The notes: generated from the letters alone by a model not told the origin. Shown: positions 37,190 through 45,768, counted from the stretch's first letter. The stretch: 64,000 nucleotides of DNA from Mycobacterium sp. 852002-51163_SCH5372311 (GCF_001667115.1 NZ_LZIJ01000090.1:1-64000); one strand, 5' to 3'. Translations and numbers: made by a program.

Positions 37190-38110
37190 GTGACTGACCT
37201 CAAAAGCCTTGGCTACATTACTATTTCGACCAACAACATCGACCGCTGGCGACAATTCGCCTTCGGTGTACTGGGTTTCGCGGAAGGCTCGCCCAATTCC
37301 AAGGGTCCGGACCCGTCGGCGCTGTACCTGAGGATGGATGAGCGGGCGGCCCGGATCATCGTCGTCCCCGGCGAGACCGATCGGGTGCGTACCGTCGGCT
37401 GGGAGGTGCGCGATCACGCGGCGCTGCAGCGGGTCAAGGCAACTCTTGACGGCGCCGGAGTGGCTTTCAAGCAACTGTCCGTCGATGAAGCCGAGGCGCG
37501 CCGCGTCGAAGAGGTGATCACCTTCGAGGATCCGGCCGGCATCACCCTCGAGGTTTTTCACGGCGCGGTGCTCGACCACAGCCCGGTGGTGACGCCGTTC
37601 GGCGCGAAATTCGTCACCGGCGATCAGGGTCTGGGCCATGTGGTTTTGCCGGCCACCGATCCCAACGGGCTTTTCGACTTCTACACCGACGTCCTGGGCT
37701 TTCGTTCACGCGGCGCGTTCCGGGTTCCATTACCGAAAGAGTTCGGCCCGGTGCGGGTGCGCTTCCTCGGCATCAACCAGCGACACCACAGCCTGGCAAT
37801 AGTCCCGGCCGCACATCAGCGCGACCCGCGGCTGGTTCACATCATGGTCGAGGTCGACACCCTCGACGCGGTGGGGCAGGCGCTGGACCGCGTCAACGCC
37901 GAAGGCTTCCAATTGTCGTCGACGCTGGGGCGCCACACCAATGACAAGATGGTGTCGTTCTATGTCCGCGCACCGGGCGACTGGGACATCGAGTTCGGCA
38001 CCGACGGTATGCGAGTCGACGAAAGCTATTACACCGCAGAGGAAATCACGGCCGACAGCTACTGGGGTCATCAATGGGTCGGCGAGATGCCCGCGGCAAT
38101 GCGGCCGTGA
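37190..38110 (+). CDS. HsaC/BphC-like extradiol dioxygenase
   Basis: Two-domain vicinal-oxygen-chelate dioxygenase of 306 aa that would cleave a catechol next to the hydroxyls. The iron ligands are in the C-terminal domain: His in GLGHVVLP (about residue 146), His in RLVHIMVEV, and Glu in DWDIEFGTDG; the second-shell GRHTNDKMVSFY stretch is classical. The GTG start has a GGGGA nearby. Paired with the HsaA-like gene, it matches the order of steroid and biphenyl meta-cleavage clusters. The substrate could be a second steroid or another aromatic. Confidence 0.9.
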   Translation: MTDLKSLGYITISTNNIDRWRQFAFGVLGFAEGSPNSKGPDPSALYLRMDERAARIIVVPGETDRVRTVGWEVRDHAALQRVKATLDGAGVAFKQLSVDEAEARRVEEVITFEDPAGITLEVFHGAVLDHSPVVTPFGAKFVTGDQGLGHVVLPATDPNGLFDFYTDVLGFRSRGAFRVPLPKEFGPVRVRFLGINQRHHSLAIVPAAHQRDPRLVHIMVEVDTLDAVGQALDRVNAEGFQLSSTLGRHTNDKMVSFYVRAPGDWDIEFGTDGMRVDESYYTAEEITADSYWGHQWVGEMPAAMRP

Positions 38111-38185
38111 CAGGTACCGGCGTCAGGCCCGTGGCCTCCGGAGACGCGGCGGCCGCAGCATGGCGATCGTAAGCGCAGTGCCGCC

Positions 38186-38845
38186 TCAGCGTAGATACCC
38201 GGCAAGCAGGTCGACGATCTCGTCTTCGAGCTGTTGCGGATCCACCGGAGTCTCCGACGTGACGAGCCGGTGTACAAGCGATTCGATGGTTGCCACCACG
38301 ATGCGCGCATTGAGCCTGCCGCCCGCGCGCACATCGGGATGCTGTTCGAGCAGCCGGGCCGTCGCATCCACGGACAGTTGCTCCAACTCGTGCAACCGCG
38401 CGAGAAACGCGGGTGCCCTCGGCGCTTCTTCGAACAGCACCCGGTGCAGCCGGGGATTGTCCCGGTGATTATCGATCGTTGCGCGCACAAACACCCGCAG
38501 GGTCTCGTCGAGCCCTGTCGGCAACCCCTCAGCCACCCGCTCGCTGAGCAGACGAGCGCCGGTATCGACGTGGGCGTCCATCAGCGCGCGCAGGATGGCG
38601 TCCTTGTTCGGGAAGTACTGATACAGCGACCCGATCGATATTCCCGCCTGCTCGGCGATGCGATTGGTGGTTCCGGCGACGTAGCCGTGCTCGGCGAAAA
38701 CGTGAGCCGCCGCGTCCAGGATCCGTCGCCTCGTCTTCTCGGCACGTTCCTGTTTGGGCTGCTTGCGGGGCCGGAACCGATCGGTCGGGGCGATCGCGGG
38801 CCTCCTTCCGAAAAGCGAGTAGTCAATTGGGGCTGCGACCAGCAA
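38186..38845 (-). CDS. TetR-family regulator
   Basis: Repressor of up to 219 aa with a typical TetR helix-turn-helix (TTNRIAEQAGISIGSLYQYFPNKDAIL). The only standard start in frame is the TTG at 38845, which abuts the operator and promoter. A much better ribosome-binding site, GGAAGGAGG (38801-38809), lies 6 nt before an ATC codon at 38794, which would give a 202-aa protein. It is divergent from the SRPBCC gene, and the perfect palindrome TTAGGGTACCCTAA lies between them, the probable operator for both genes. Confidence 0.85.
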   Translation of the reverse strand: MLVAAPIDYSLFGRRPAIAPTDRFRPRKQPKQERAEKTRRRILDAAAHVFAEHGYVAGTTNRIAEQAGISIGSLYQYFPNKDAILRALMDAHVDTGARLLSERVAEGLPTGLDETLRVFVRATIDNHRDNPRLHRVLFEEAPRAPAFLARLHELEQLSVDATARLLEQHPDVRAGGRLNARIVVATIESLVHRLVTSETPVDPQQLEDEIVDLLAGYLR

Positions 38846-38847
38846 AA

Positions 38848-38861
38848 TTAGGGTACCCTAA
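38848..38861. promoter_or_regulatory. Perfect 14-bp palindrome, probable TetR operator
   Basis: TTAGGGTACCCTAA is fully self-complementary and lies between the divergent TetR and SRPBCC genes. It contains TACCCT, a TANNNT -10-like hexamer, on both strands, so bound repressor would block transcription both ways. The neighbouring TetR protein is the obvious ligand. Confidence 0.65.
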
Positions 38862-38883
38862 CCGCCGCTCTGAAGGAGTCCTC

Positions 38884-39357
38884 GTGCGAACGATCCACCT
38901 GGAAACCATCCTCCCCACCACCGCTGACCGAGTGTGGTCGGCGATGCTGTCCCCGGTCACCTTCCTCTATGTGTGCAAGGGTCTATTCGGCTTTCCCGCC
39001 CTGTCCGGACGTTCCGAGCCGCTGCGGCCAGGCGAGCGCGGGACCGGATGGCTGGTCGCATTCCACCTCATACCGGCCTACCGGCACACGATCGAGGTCA
39101 TCGAGGTCGACGAGGTCACCAAGACAGTGCGCACGCACGAGCACGGCGGCATGCTCAAAGTCTGGAACCACACGCTGCACGCCGAAGCGCTCGATGAGAA
39201 TTCCTGCCGCTACAGCGACACCATCGAGATCGACGCCGGGCCGGCCACCGTCATCGTGGCCGCGGCGGCCATGGGGATCTTCCGCTACCGCCAGCGAAGG
39301 TGGCGCAAGCTGGTGCGCCGGCATCTGCTTGCCGAAGGGCCGGCCTACGCGAGCTGA
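38884..39357 (+). CDS. SRPBCC-family protein (START-like fold)
   Basis: Polyketide-cyclase/START-like protein of 157 aa. The N-terminus (TIHLETILPTTADRVWSAMLSP) is the usual first strand and helices, and the last helix contains RYRQRRWRKLVRRH. Members bind hydrophobic ligands or act as cyclases. The GTG at 38884 has AAGGAG 5 nt upstream. It is divergent to TetR across the palindrome at 38848-38861, so is likely repressed by it, perhaps in response to a lipid ligand. Confidence 0.82.
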   Translation: MRTIHLETILPTTADRVWSAMLSPVTFLYVCKGLFGFPALSGRSEPLRPGERGTGWLVAFHLIPAYRHTIEVIEVDEVTKTVRTHEHGGMLKVWNHTLHAEALDENSCRYSDTIEIDAGPATVIVAAAAMGIFRYRQRRWRKLVRRHLLAEGPAYAS

Positions 39358-39446
39358 CGGCCGCGAACGACCGGGGTTTACGACCTCACACCGGTGATTT
39401 TCAGTGCGATGCGTGACAATGCCCGACTGGTGTGATACAAACTGTC

Positions 39447-39465
39447 ATATTCCTATTAGGAATAT
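39447..39465. promoter_or_regulatory. 19-bp palindrome upstream of IclR gene
   Basis: ATATTCCTATTAGGAATAT is a perfect 9-bp-arm palindrome around one central base, ending 33 bp before the IclR ATG. It is AT-rich in a GC-rich background. Its size and spacing suit an IclR-type operator, so autoregulation is likely. Confidence 0.65.
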
Positions 39466-39498
39466 ACCAGCCAGATACCCCAGCCTTTTGGAGGACCG

Positions 39499-40329
39499 AT
39501 GTCAGGGACAACCGCCGCCGCCGTCGATTCAGGCACACCCAGCGCCGTCATCGACCGGATCTCGCTGGTCCTCGACGCGTTCGAAGGGCCGGGACGGTTG
39601 ACGCTGGCCCAGATCGTCCGTCGCACGGGGTTGCCCCGTTCGTCGGCGCATCGAATGCTCGAGCGCCTAGTGCAGCTGCGCTGGCTGCGCCGCAACGGTC
39701 GCGACTATGAGCTGGGCATGCGCCTGGTGGAACTGGGCTCGCTGGCCGTGCACCAGGACCGTCTGGTGCGCGCCGCCCGGTCGCTGCTGGGTGAATTGCA
39801 CCGCGCCACTGGGCTTGTGGTTCACCTCGCGGTGCTGGACGGATCTGACGTCGTCTACCTCGACAAGGTCGGCGACCGGGTAGTGGGCGCGCTCCCCACC
39901 CGGGTGGGTGGTCGCCAGCCCGCGCACTGCAGCGCCCTCGGCAAGGCGATGTTGGCGTACGCCGACGACGCGCAGGTGGACCTGCAGGTGCGCAAGACCA
40001 AGTACTCGATCTCTACCAACTCCCAACTGGCGATCGAATTGGCCAAGGTCCGGGCACACGGGGTGGCGTTCGAACGCGAGGAGTCCCTCCTTGGATTCGG
40101 TTGCGTTGCAGCCCCCATCGGCAGTCCGGGTGAGGCCGTCGCCGCGGTCTCGGTGTGTGGTCCGATGAGCCGGATGAAGTTCGATCAGCGTCTGACCGCC
40201 CCGGTACGCATGACCGCAATGGGCATCTGGCGCAATGTGGAGGACGGCCCGCAGCGGGTGGCGCCGACCCTGCAACCACTGCGGCCGCTGCTCCCCCACG
40301 GTCCGCGTCCTGCTCTGCAATACGCGTGA
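39499..40329 (+). CDS. IclR-family transcriptional regulator
   Basis: Regulator of 276 aa. The winged helix-turn-helix (TLAQIVRRTGLPRSSAHRMLERLVQL) is at about residues 35-62, followed by the IclR effector domain with GLVVHLAVLDGSDVVYLDKV and HCSALGKAMLAY. GGAGG lies 4 nt before the ATG. A 19-bp palindrome just upstream is a probable self-operator. IclR proteins often control catabolism of aromatic acids or acyl compounds; the targets may be the neighbouring HsaA/HsaC-like genes, but this is inference. Confidence 0.9.
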   Translation: MSGTTAAAVDSGTPSAVIDRISLVLDAFEGPGRLTLAQIVRRTGLPRSSAHRMLERLVQLRWLRRNGRDYELGMRLVELGSLAVHQDRLVRAARSLLGELHRATGLVVHLAVLDGSDVVYLDKVGDRVVGALPTRVGGRQPAHCSALGKAMLAYADDAQVDLQVRKTKYSISTNSQLAIELAKVRAHGVAFEREESLLGFGCVAAPIGSPGEAVAAVSVCGPMSRMKFDQRLTAPVRMTAMGIWRNVEDGPQRVAPTLQPLRPLLPHGPRPALQYA

Positions 40330-40387
40330 ATCTCGGCCGCCGATCGCGGACCGATCGTGCCGCCGCGCATCAGGCAGCGGCCGGTTC

Positions 40388-41899
40388 CTACGCGCCGCAG
40401 TAGTAATTGCTGGGCGAGTTGCTGTTGCAGTACGGGAACTGCTGCTCCTTGCCCCGACTCAGCTTGAGCCCCTGCCCGTTACCGACCAGCGTCACGGTCA
40501 CGGGGTCCCCCACGACGGTGCTATCGGGTGCCGAACTGGCCGTCACGGTACCGGTGGCGGTGTCACCCGACACCGAGGTCAGCGCGAAATCCACGCTGCC
40601 GCCGGTGAACGTCTGATGGCCATGGCCGTTGGCGTCGATAACCAGACCCTCCTTGTGAGCCTGCCAGCGCCCCACGAACGGTCCGATTCCTGCGACACCG
40701 GCCGGAGTAGTCGTCGCTGACGGCGGAGCGGGCAGGGCGAGGGTGGAAGGCGTCGGAATAGCCGACGGCTCCGAGCTGGATGGCCCCACGATGGCGGGCG
40801 CCCGGGAAGTGGTGCCGGGTTTGCTCAGAAGATAGCCGGTGATGCCGGCGGCGCCGCCTATCAGCACGACGACCGCGGCGACCAGTAACCAAGTCAGCCG
40901 TGGAGGTGGGCGCTGCGCTTCCACTCGTTCAGCGACCTGCCGGCGTGGCCGGTCCACCGGTCGAGGTGGTGGAACAGCCGACCAGGTGCGCGAGTGTTGT
41001 TGTGTCCCAGTGTAAGTCGGGTAGCCTGGCCGGTTGCCGACAGGCGCGGGCGGGGCGGCGGCGATGTCCGGGCCGCGGTTGGGCGCGGCGCTGAGGGCGT
41101 GACGGGCGGCACTGGCCAGCTCATGGGCACTTTGATAGCGCCGGGCGGGGTCCTTGGCCATGCCAGTCGCGATCACCTCGTCGAATCCGGCCGGTACCCC
41201 GGTTCGGCGCTCGCTGGGCCGGGGCGGCTCAAGTGTGAGGTGACCGGCGATCTGTTGCTCCATGCTGTCGCCTGGGAAGGGTTGGTCACCGGTCAGGCAT
41301 TCATGCAACACGCACGCCAATGCATATACATCTGAACGTGCATCAGCCCTGCCGGCGGTGAATCGTTCCGGGGCCATGTAGGCGAGCGTGCCTACCAACA
41401 TCCCGGTGTTCGTCAACTTGGTGGCTGACCCGTCGTGGGCGATCCCGAAATCGATCAGGTAGACGAAGTCGTTGCCTGCCACCAGCGCGTTGGACGGTTT
41501 GATGTCACGGTGCACCAGCCCGGCGGCATGGGCGGCGTCCAGCGCGGCGGCCAGCTGCTCGATGATGTGCACAGCCCGCTGGGGAGTCATCGGCCCATCT
41601 CGCTGCAGCAGCTCGTGCACGTCGTTGCCCTTGACAATCGGCATCACCAAATACAGCTGGCCGTCGATCTCGCCGGTGTCGAAGATCGAGATGATGTGCG
41701 GTTCGCTCAGCCGCGCCGCGGTGTGCGCTTCGCGGCGAAACCGCTCACGATAACCTGGTTCCTCGCCCAACTCGATGGGCAACACCTTGACGGCGACATC
41801 CCGGCCGATCACGGTGTCGTGGGCCTTGTAGACCGTGCCCATGCCACCCTGACCGATCACCGACTGTAGCCGGTACCGCCCGAATTCCCGCTCATCCAC
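40388..41899 (-). CDS. Receptor Ser/Thr protein kinase (PknD/E/H-like kinase domain)
   Basis: Membrane Ser/Thr kinase of 503 aa. The kinase domain (about 1-275) has IGQGGMGTVYKA, VAVKVLP (Lys), HRDIKPSN, DFGIAHDG and APERF. A Pro-rich juxtamembrane stretch leads to one helix (about residues 337-360), then a Ser/Pro-rich linker and a ~110-residue outer domain with two late cysteines (FPYCNSNSPSNYYCGA). The outer domain resembles no sensor I can name; it may bind a small ligand or cell-wall part. It is convergent with the IclR gene. Its activation loop retains Thr residues for autophosphorylation. Confidence 0.9.
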   Translation of the reverse strand: MDEREFGRYRLQSVIGQGGMGTVYKAHDTVIGRDVAVKVLPIELGEEPGYRERFRREAHTAARLSEPHIISIFDTGEIDGQLYLVMPIVKGNDVHELLQRDGPMTPQRAVHIIEQLAAALDAAHAAGLVHRDIKPSNALVAGNDFVYLIDFGIAHDGSATKLTNTGMLVGTLAYMAPERFTAGRADARSDVYALACVLHECLTGDQPFPGDSMEQQIAGHLTLEPPRPSERRTGVPAGFDEVIATGMAKDPARRYQSAHELASAARHALSAAPNRGPDIAAAPPAPVGNRPGYPTYTGTQQHSRTWSAVPPPRPVDRPRRQVAERVEAQRPPPRLTWLLVAAVVVLIGGAAGITGYLLSKPGTTSRAPAIVGPSSSEPSAIPTPSTLALPAPPSATTTPAGVAGIGPFVGRWQAHKEGLVIDANGHGHQTFTGGSVDFALTSVSGDTATGTVTASSAPDSTVVGDPVTVTLVGNGQGLKLSRGKEQQFPYCNSNSPSNYYCGA

Positions 41900-42042
41900 C
41901 GACCGGCCTTCCCCTCGCCCACCTGGGCAAACATGCTACCGAGGGACCGTTGGCGCGGGACCGATTCCGACAACAGCGACTGTTTTCCCGGTGGCCGGGA
42001 GCCAAGTGCGCTACGAGCGTCGCCGGCCATATGGTCAATTGC

Positions 42043-42390
42043 ATGGCTGACGGCGAGGTATTCGTGATCGACAGGGTGGTGACCCGGCCAGGCTGCGCCC
42101 GACGGTTCGTCAACGCCTACCTCGCCGAGTACGCGCCGGGAGCGCGCGACCGGGGGATGACCTTGCGCCACGTGCTCGTCAGTCCCCCGATCTGGTTCGA
42201 CGATCAGGTAAACACCCTCACCATCACCTGGACGCTGCCATCCCCACAGGCGTGGTGGGACATGACGCGGATAGGCCGGCTGGATCCGAAACTGGGCCAA
42301 TGGTGGTCGCAGGTAAGCGAATTGGTGCAGGAGCGGTCGCGATCTTTCGCCGCATCCGCCGAAGACGTGGACTGCCTGTGTGATGTATAG
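42043..42390 (+). CDS. Conserved small protein, possible A/B-barrel fold
   Basis: Protein of 115 aa without a confident family match. VFVIDRVVTRPGCARRFVNAYLAEYAP followed by LRHVLVSPP and LTITWTLPSPQAWWDM looks like a ferredoxin-like alpha/beta barrel of the NIPSNAP/Dabb type. Alternative ATG starts lie upstream (42031, 41950). Its stop overlaps the start of the next gene by 8 bp, and that gene is also of A/B-barrel type, so the two may form a complex. Divergent from the receptor kinase. Confidence 0.65.
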   Translation: MADGEVFVIDRVVTRPGCARRFVNAYLAEYAPGARDRGMTLRHVLVSPPIWFDDQVNTLTITWTLPSPQAWWDMTRIGRLDPKLGQWWSQVSELVQERSRSFAASAEDVDCLCDV

Positions 42391-43009
42391 CGTGACCCGC
42401 TTGCTCGACGTGGCCGACGATGATCGCGACCGGCTGGTCGCTGAGTTGCGTTCCGCCGCCGCCGAAACGGGTGCACTGCGCTCGGCTGTGGGGCCGACGC
42501 TGACCGGCTCGCGGAACGGTGGTGACATCCTGGTGCACCTGCGCTTCAGCGAGGAGGGCGGTTGGCGTTGCGCCGCAGACAGATTCGATGCGCTGCTGGC
42601 CAGTCCCACCGTGACCCGCGTCAACGGCGCGGCCTACCGGGGTGAGCCGCGACGCTCCGGCGATACGGCCGGCACCGTGTACCGGACGTTGCTGCTGCGT
42701 GTCCACCCCGACACCGACGAAGAAACGGTGACCCGCTTCGAACACGAGCTTTCGTCAATGCCGCTCTATGTCTCGACAATCCGGGCGTGGCAGCTGAGCC
42801 GGGTAGTCGAGCCCGTCGGAGACGCGCGCTGGACCCACGTGTTCGAGCAGGAGTTCTCCGACGCCGAAGGTCTATTGGGGCCTTACCTGATGCATCCGAT
42901 CCACTGGGCCGTGATAGACCGCTGGTTCGACCCGGAGACCACCGACGTCATCGTCCACGACCGCATCTGCCACAGCTTCTGTTCGGTTGAGCACCCTGTG
43001 CTGAGCTGA
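42383..43009 (+). CDS. Dabb-like stress-responsive A/B-barrel domain protein
   Basis: Protein of 208 aa that looks like two tandem A/B-barrel domains. The second has the conserved mycobacterial stretch WTHVFEQEFSDAEGLLGPY, then MHPIHWAVIDRWFDPE, and ends with a His/Cys-containing tail. Such proteins pair with lipid or aromatic catabolic enzymes, but their chemistry is unknown. It overlaps the preceding small gene by 8 bp. Its last 138 bp are antisense to the end of the SDR gene (42872-43009), an unusually long convergent overlap. Confidence 0.8.
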   Translation: MYSVTRLLDVADDDRDRLVAELRSAAAETGALRSAVGPTLTGSRNGGDILVHLRFSEEGGWRCAADRFDALLASPTVTRVNGAAYRGEPRRSGDTAGTVYRTLLLRVHPDTDEETVTRFEHELSSMPLYVSTIRAWQLSRVVEPVGDARWTHVFEQEFSDAEGLLGPYLMHPIHWAVIDRWFDPETTDVIVHDRICHSFCSVEHPVLS

Positions 43010-43882
43010 CGAGATGTTCGGATTGGCGGAGGCGGGCGGCGCCAACGGTGGCAGCAACGTCTTTCCGTCCAGGCTGTGCACAGGCAATTGCTGCGACCAG
43101 GGATAGTGCAGACTGAATGCCACCAGTCCGGTGCGCTCAGCGGCGGGCCGGTGACACATCGCCAGCACGGTCTCGGCCAGATATTCCACCGGCTCGGTCG
43201 GAAAGTCCTCTGGAATCAGCTGTGCCGCACCGGGTGTGCGGACGGCCGTCGAAGGGCCGACACAATTCACCGCGATGTCGGAATCGAGTAGTTCGGCTGC
43301 CACACCTTGGGTGAACCGGTGCAGCGCGGCCTTGATCGACGCGTAGATCACGTCACCCGCGGTCTTGTTGTACTGCCGGTACGGCCGTGCCGGCGCGACG
43401 CCGGTGACCGAGCCGATGTTCACGATCCACCCCGCTCCCTGCTTGCGCATATGCGGCACAACGGCTCTCGTCAATAAAAAAGGCGTACGCAGATAGTGCG
43501 ACACGGTCCGATCAAAGGTTTCCAAGCTCATGTCCTCGATCAATGCGTAGTCGGCGAATCCGGCATTGTTGACCAGGATGTCGAGCCGGCCGGTCCGGTC
43601 GAGCACCTCGTCGACCAGCCCGTCGCGCTGTTCCGGGTCCTCGAGGTCGGCCGTCACCCCAATGGCTCGGCCGCCGTCAGCCTCGATCAACCCGATCGTC
43701 TCGCCAATGGTCCCCGGCAGGATCGACGTCGCTCCCGCCCGCACAGATGACGACGGCATATGCGACCGGGCCGTGACCGCCACCGTGGCACCCTCGGCCG
43801 CCAACCGTCGTGCGATCGCCCGGCCGATGCCCCGGCTACTGCCCGTGATCAAAGCGGTTTTGCCGCCAAGTATTCCGGTCAT
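42872..43882 (-). CDS. Short-chain dehydrogenase with extended C-terminus
   Basis: SDR of 336 aa. ITGSSRGIGRAIA is the cofactor motif, LVNNAGFADY follows, the Ser lies in NIGSVTG and the Tyr/Lys in YASIKAA. The core ends near residue 290; the remaining ~45 residues run antisense through the Dabb-like gene and look like read-through rather than a conserved domain. The ATG at 43882 overlaps the BVMO stop. As with the other BVMO operon in the window, an SDR directly follows a BVMO, suggesting alcohol-to-ketone-to-ester chemistry. Confidence 0.85.
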   Translation of the reverse strand: MTGILGGKTALITGSSRGIGRAIARRLAAEGATVAVTARSHMPSSSVRAGATSILPGTIGETIGLIEADGGRAIGVTADLEDPEQRDGLVDEVLDRTGRLDILVNNAGFADYALIEDMSLETFDRTVSHYLRTPFLLTRAVVPHMRKQGAGWIVNIGSVTGVAPARPYRQYNKTAGDVIYASIKAALHRFTQGVAAELLDSDIAVNCVGPSTAVRTPGAAQLIPEDFPTEPVEYLAETVLAMCHRPAAERTGLVAFSLHYPWSQQLPVHSLDGKTLLPPLAPPASANPNISSAQHRVLNRTEAVADAVVDDDVGGLRVEPAVYHGPVDRMHQVRPQ

Positions 43883-45768
43883 CGGAGCTCGAAATGCGTC
43901 TCGATCGGAGCGCGATGACTGTGCCACATATCGACCAGGCGATACGGGAATGCGGTCACGATCCTGCCCCCGCCCGAGCGGTAGTAGGTATGTGCCGTCG
44001 GGGTGTGGCACCAGACGGTGCCGGCCATCGTCGCGTCGATGTCGGCGACGTATTCGTCGTAGGCGCGCCGGCTAACCTCCATCACGGAGGCCTTCCGCAG
44101 CGCCATCAACTGCAGGCATTCCATGACGTAATGCACCATCACCTCGACACCGAAGTTGTGGCCGGCGCCGTGTCCCGGGCTGTAATTCGGCGCCGACGAG
44201 ATGAACAGGTTCGGAAAGCCGGGGACAGTCCCGCCGCGGTAGGCGCGTGGGCTCGCGCCCCACTCGTCTACCAGCCTCCTACCGTCGCGGCCCCGAATAT
44301 CAACGGTCGAAAGGAAATCCAGGTGATAGCCGGTCGCGTAGATGATGACGTCGAGATCGATCTGGCGGCCGTCGCGCGTCACGATCCCCTCGTCGTTGAC
44401 CCGGGCCGGCTCGTCGACTTCAACGTCTACGTGGTCGCGGGCCAACGCTGCGTAGTACCCACCGGGATCGCGGATGATCCGCTTGCCATACGGCGCAAAG
44501 TCCGGGGTGACTTTGCGGGCAAGCTCGCTGCCTGCCCCGAAAATTCGGTCTATGTAGTCCAGGCAGATCCGCAACAAGACGTCGTTGGCGGGCGAAATCG
44601 ACAAATGCTCGTTCGCCCAACCGGCATCGCGCAGGATCACCGGGTAGTTGTTGTCCGCCGTCCCCCAAAACGACTTCAGCCGAAGCCAATTGGCGTAATA
44701 CGGCACTCGGGTGCCGAGCCAGCGCTGATAGTCGGGAACGTCGTCGGAGAGCCGCCGCCGCGGCGCCACCCAGTGCGGCTGACGCTGGAACACAGTCAGG
44801 TGCGCCACCTGGTCCACGCACGCGTCGACGATCTGGACCGCGGTGCATCCCGCGCCGATGATGGCGACCCGCCTGCCGGTCAGGTCCAGCCCCGGATCCC
44901 ATTGCGCCGAATGGATTTCCACTCCGGAAAATGTGCCGCGGCCAGGGAGATCCGGCCAGCGCGGCCGGTTCAGGTAACCGGCCGCCGGGATCACCACGTT
45001 GGCATAACTCACCCCGCGGGTGCCGTCGGGCCCGACTGCGTGGATTTGCCACTGCCGGCGCCGATCGTCCCACCACAACGCTTCGACCTCGGTGCCGAAC
45101 CGGGTGCGCTCGCGCAGGCGGTTCTTGTCGGCCACGGATACCAGGTACGCCTGGTACTCCGCGCCCAGCGGGTAATAACTCGACCAGTCGCCTTTGATGT
45201 CGCGTGACAGCGAGTAGTACGACGACGGCGTGTCCACCCCGATGCCCGGGTAGGTGGTGGTGTACCAGGTGCCGCCGACCTCGTCGTTGCGGTCGAAGAT
45301 CTGGCAGTCGATGCCGGCGTCGGCCAGCTCCAGCGCGGCGGTCAGTCCGGAGATGCCCGCGCCGACGATCGCGACGCGGAATCCGTCCGGGAGCTTCGCG
45401 GTGCGCGGCAGCACCGGCTGTGAAGGCTGAAATCCACCCTGCTCCAACAGCAGCGGGAGATACTCGGCGTCGACGGTTCCCCCGAGTGCCACCGGCGCGA
45501 TCCGCGCGAACAGGTCGGGGTCGACGGCGGCAAACCCGGCCTGCTCCAGCGCGCCGACTACGGCCTCGACCAGGGCTTCGGCTGTCTCGGGATCGGTGAC
45601 ACCGGCTTGCTCCGGGGGGTCGGGCACGTGAGCGATCTTCGGCGCGAAGCGGTCGACCACGGCGTGGTCGCCGGTCAGTTGCGCCAATACGGCGACCAGC
45701 ACGCCGGGGTCGGCCCGACGCAGATTGGCCCGCAGTTCGTCGAGATGCAGAGCCGCGCGGGTGCCCAT
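43879..45768 (-). CDS. HAPMO-type Baeyer-Villiger monooxygenase with N-terminal extension
   Basis: BVMO of 629 aa. About 125 N-terminal residues form a helical extension typical of 4-hydroxyacetophenone monooxygenases. Then come the FAD motif GAGISG, GGTWYTTTYPG, the fingerprint FSGVEIHSAQWD with the catalytic His, the NADPH motif GAGCTA, and a C-terminal region with NYSPGHGAGHNF. Substrates of this group include aryl ketones and long-chain ketones. It overlaps the SDR gene by 4 bp. Upstream lies a 17-bp inverted repeat that may control it and the divergent crotonase operon. Confidence 0.9.
   Translation of the reverse strand: MGTRAALHLDELRANLRRADPGVLVAVLAQLTGDHAVVDRFAPKIAHVPDPPEQAGVTDPETAEALVEAVVGALEQAGFAAVDPDLFARIAPVALGGTVDAEYLPLLLEQGGFQPSQPVLPRTAKLPDGFRVAIVGAGISGLTAALELADAGIDCQIFDRNDEVGGTWYTTTYPGIGVDTPSSYYSLSRDIKGDWSSYYPLGAEYQAYLVSVADKNRLRERTRFGTEVEALWWDDRRRQWQIHAVGPDGTRGVSYANVVIPAAGYLNRPRWPDLPGRGTFSGVEIHSAQWDPGLDLTGRRVAIIGAGCTAVQIVDACVDQVAHLTVFQRQPHWVAPRRRLSDDVPDYQRWLGTRVPYYANWLRLKSFWGTADNNYPVILRDAGWANEHLSISPANDVLLRICLDYIDRIFGAGSELARKVTPDFAPYGKRIIRDPGGYYAALARDHVDVEVDEPARVNDEGIVTRDGRQIDLDVIIYATGYHLDFLSTVDIRGRDGRRLVDEWGASPRAYRGGTVPGFPNLFISSAPNYSPGHGAGHNFGVEVMVHYVMECLQLMALRKASVMEVSRRAYDEYVADIDATMAGTVWCHTPTAHTYYRSGGGRIVTAFPYRLVDMWHSHRAPIETHFELR

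Noticed and set aside
43894..45207. Plus-strand 437-aa open frame
   Set aside because: It is a high-GC shadow of the HAPMO-type BVMO.
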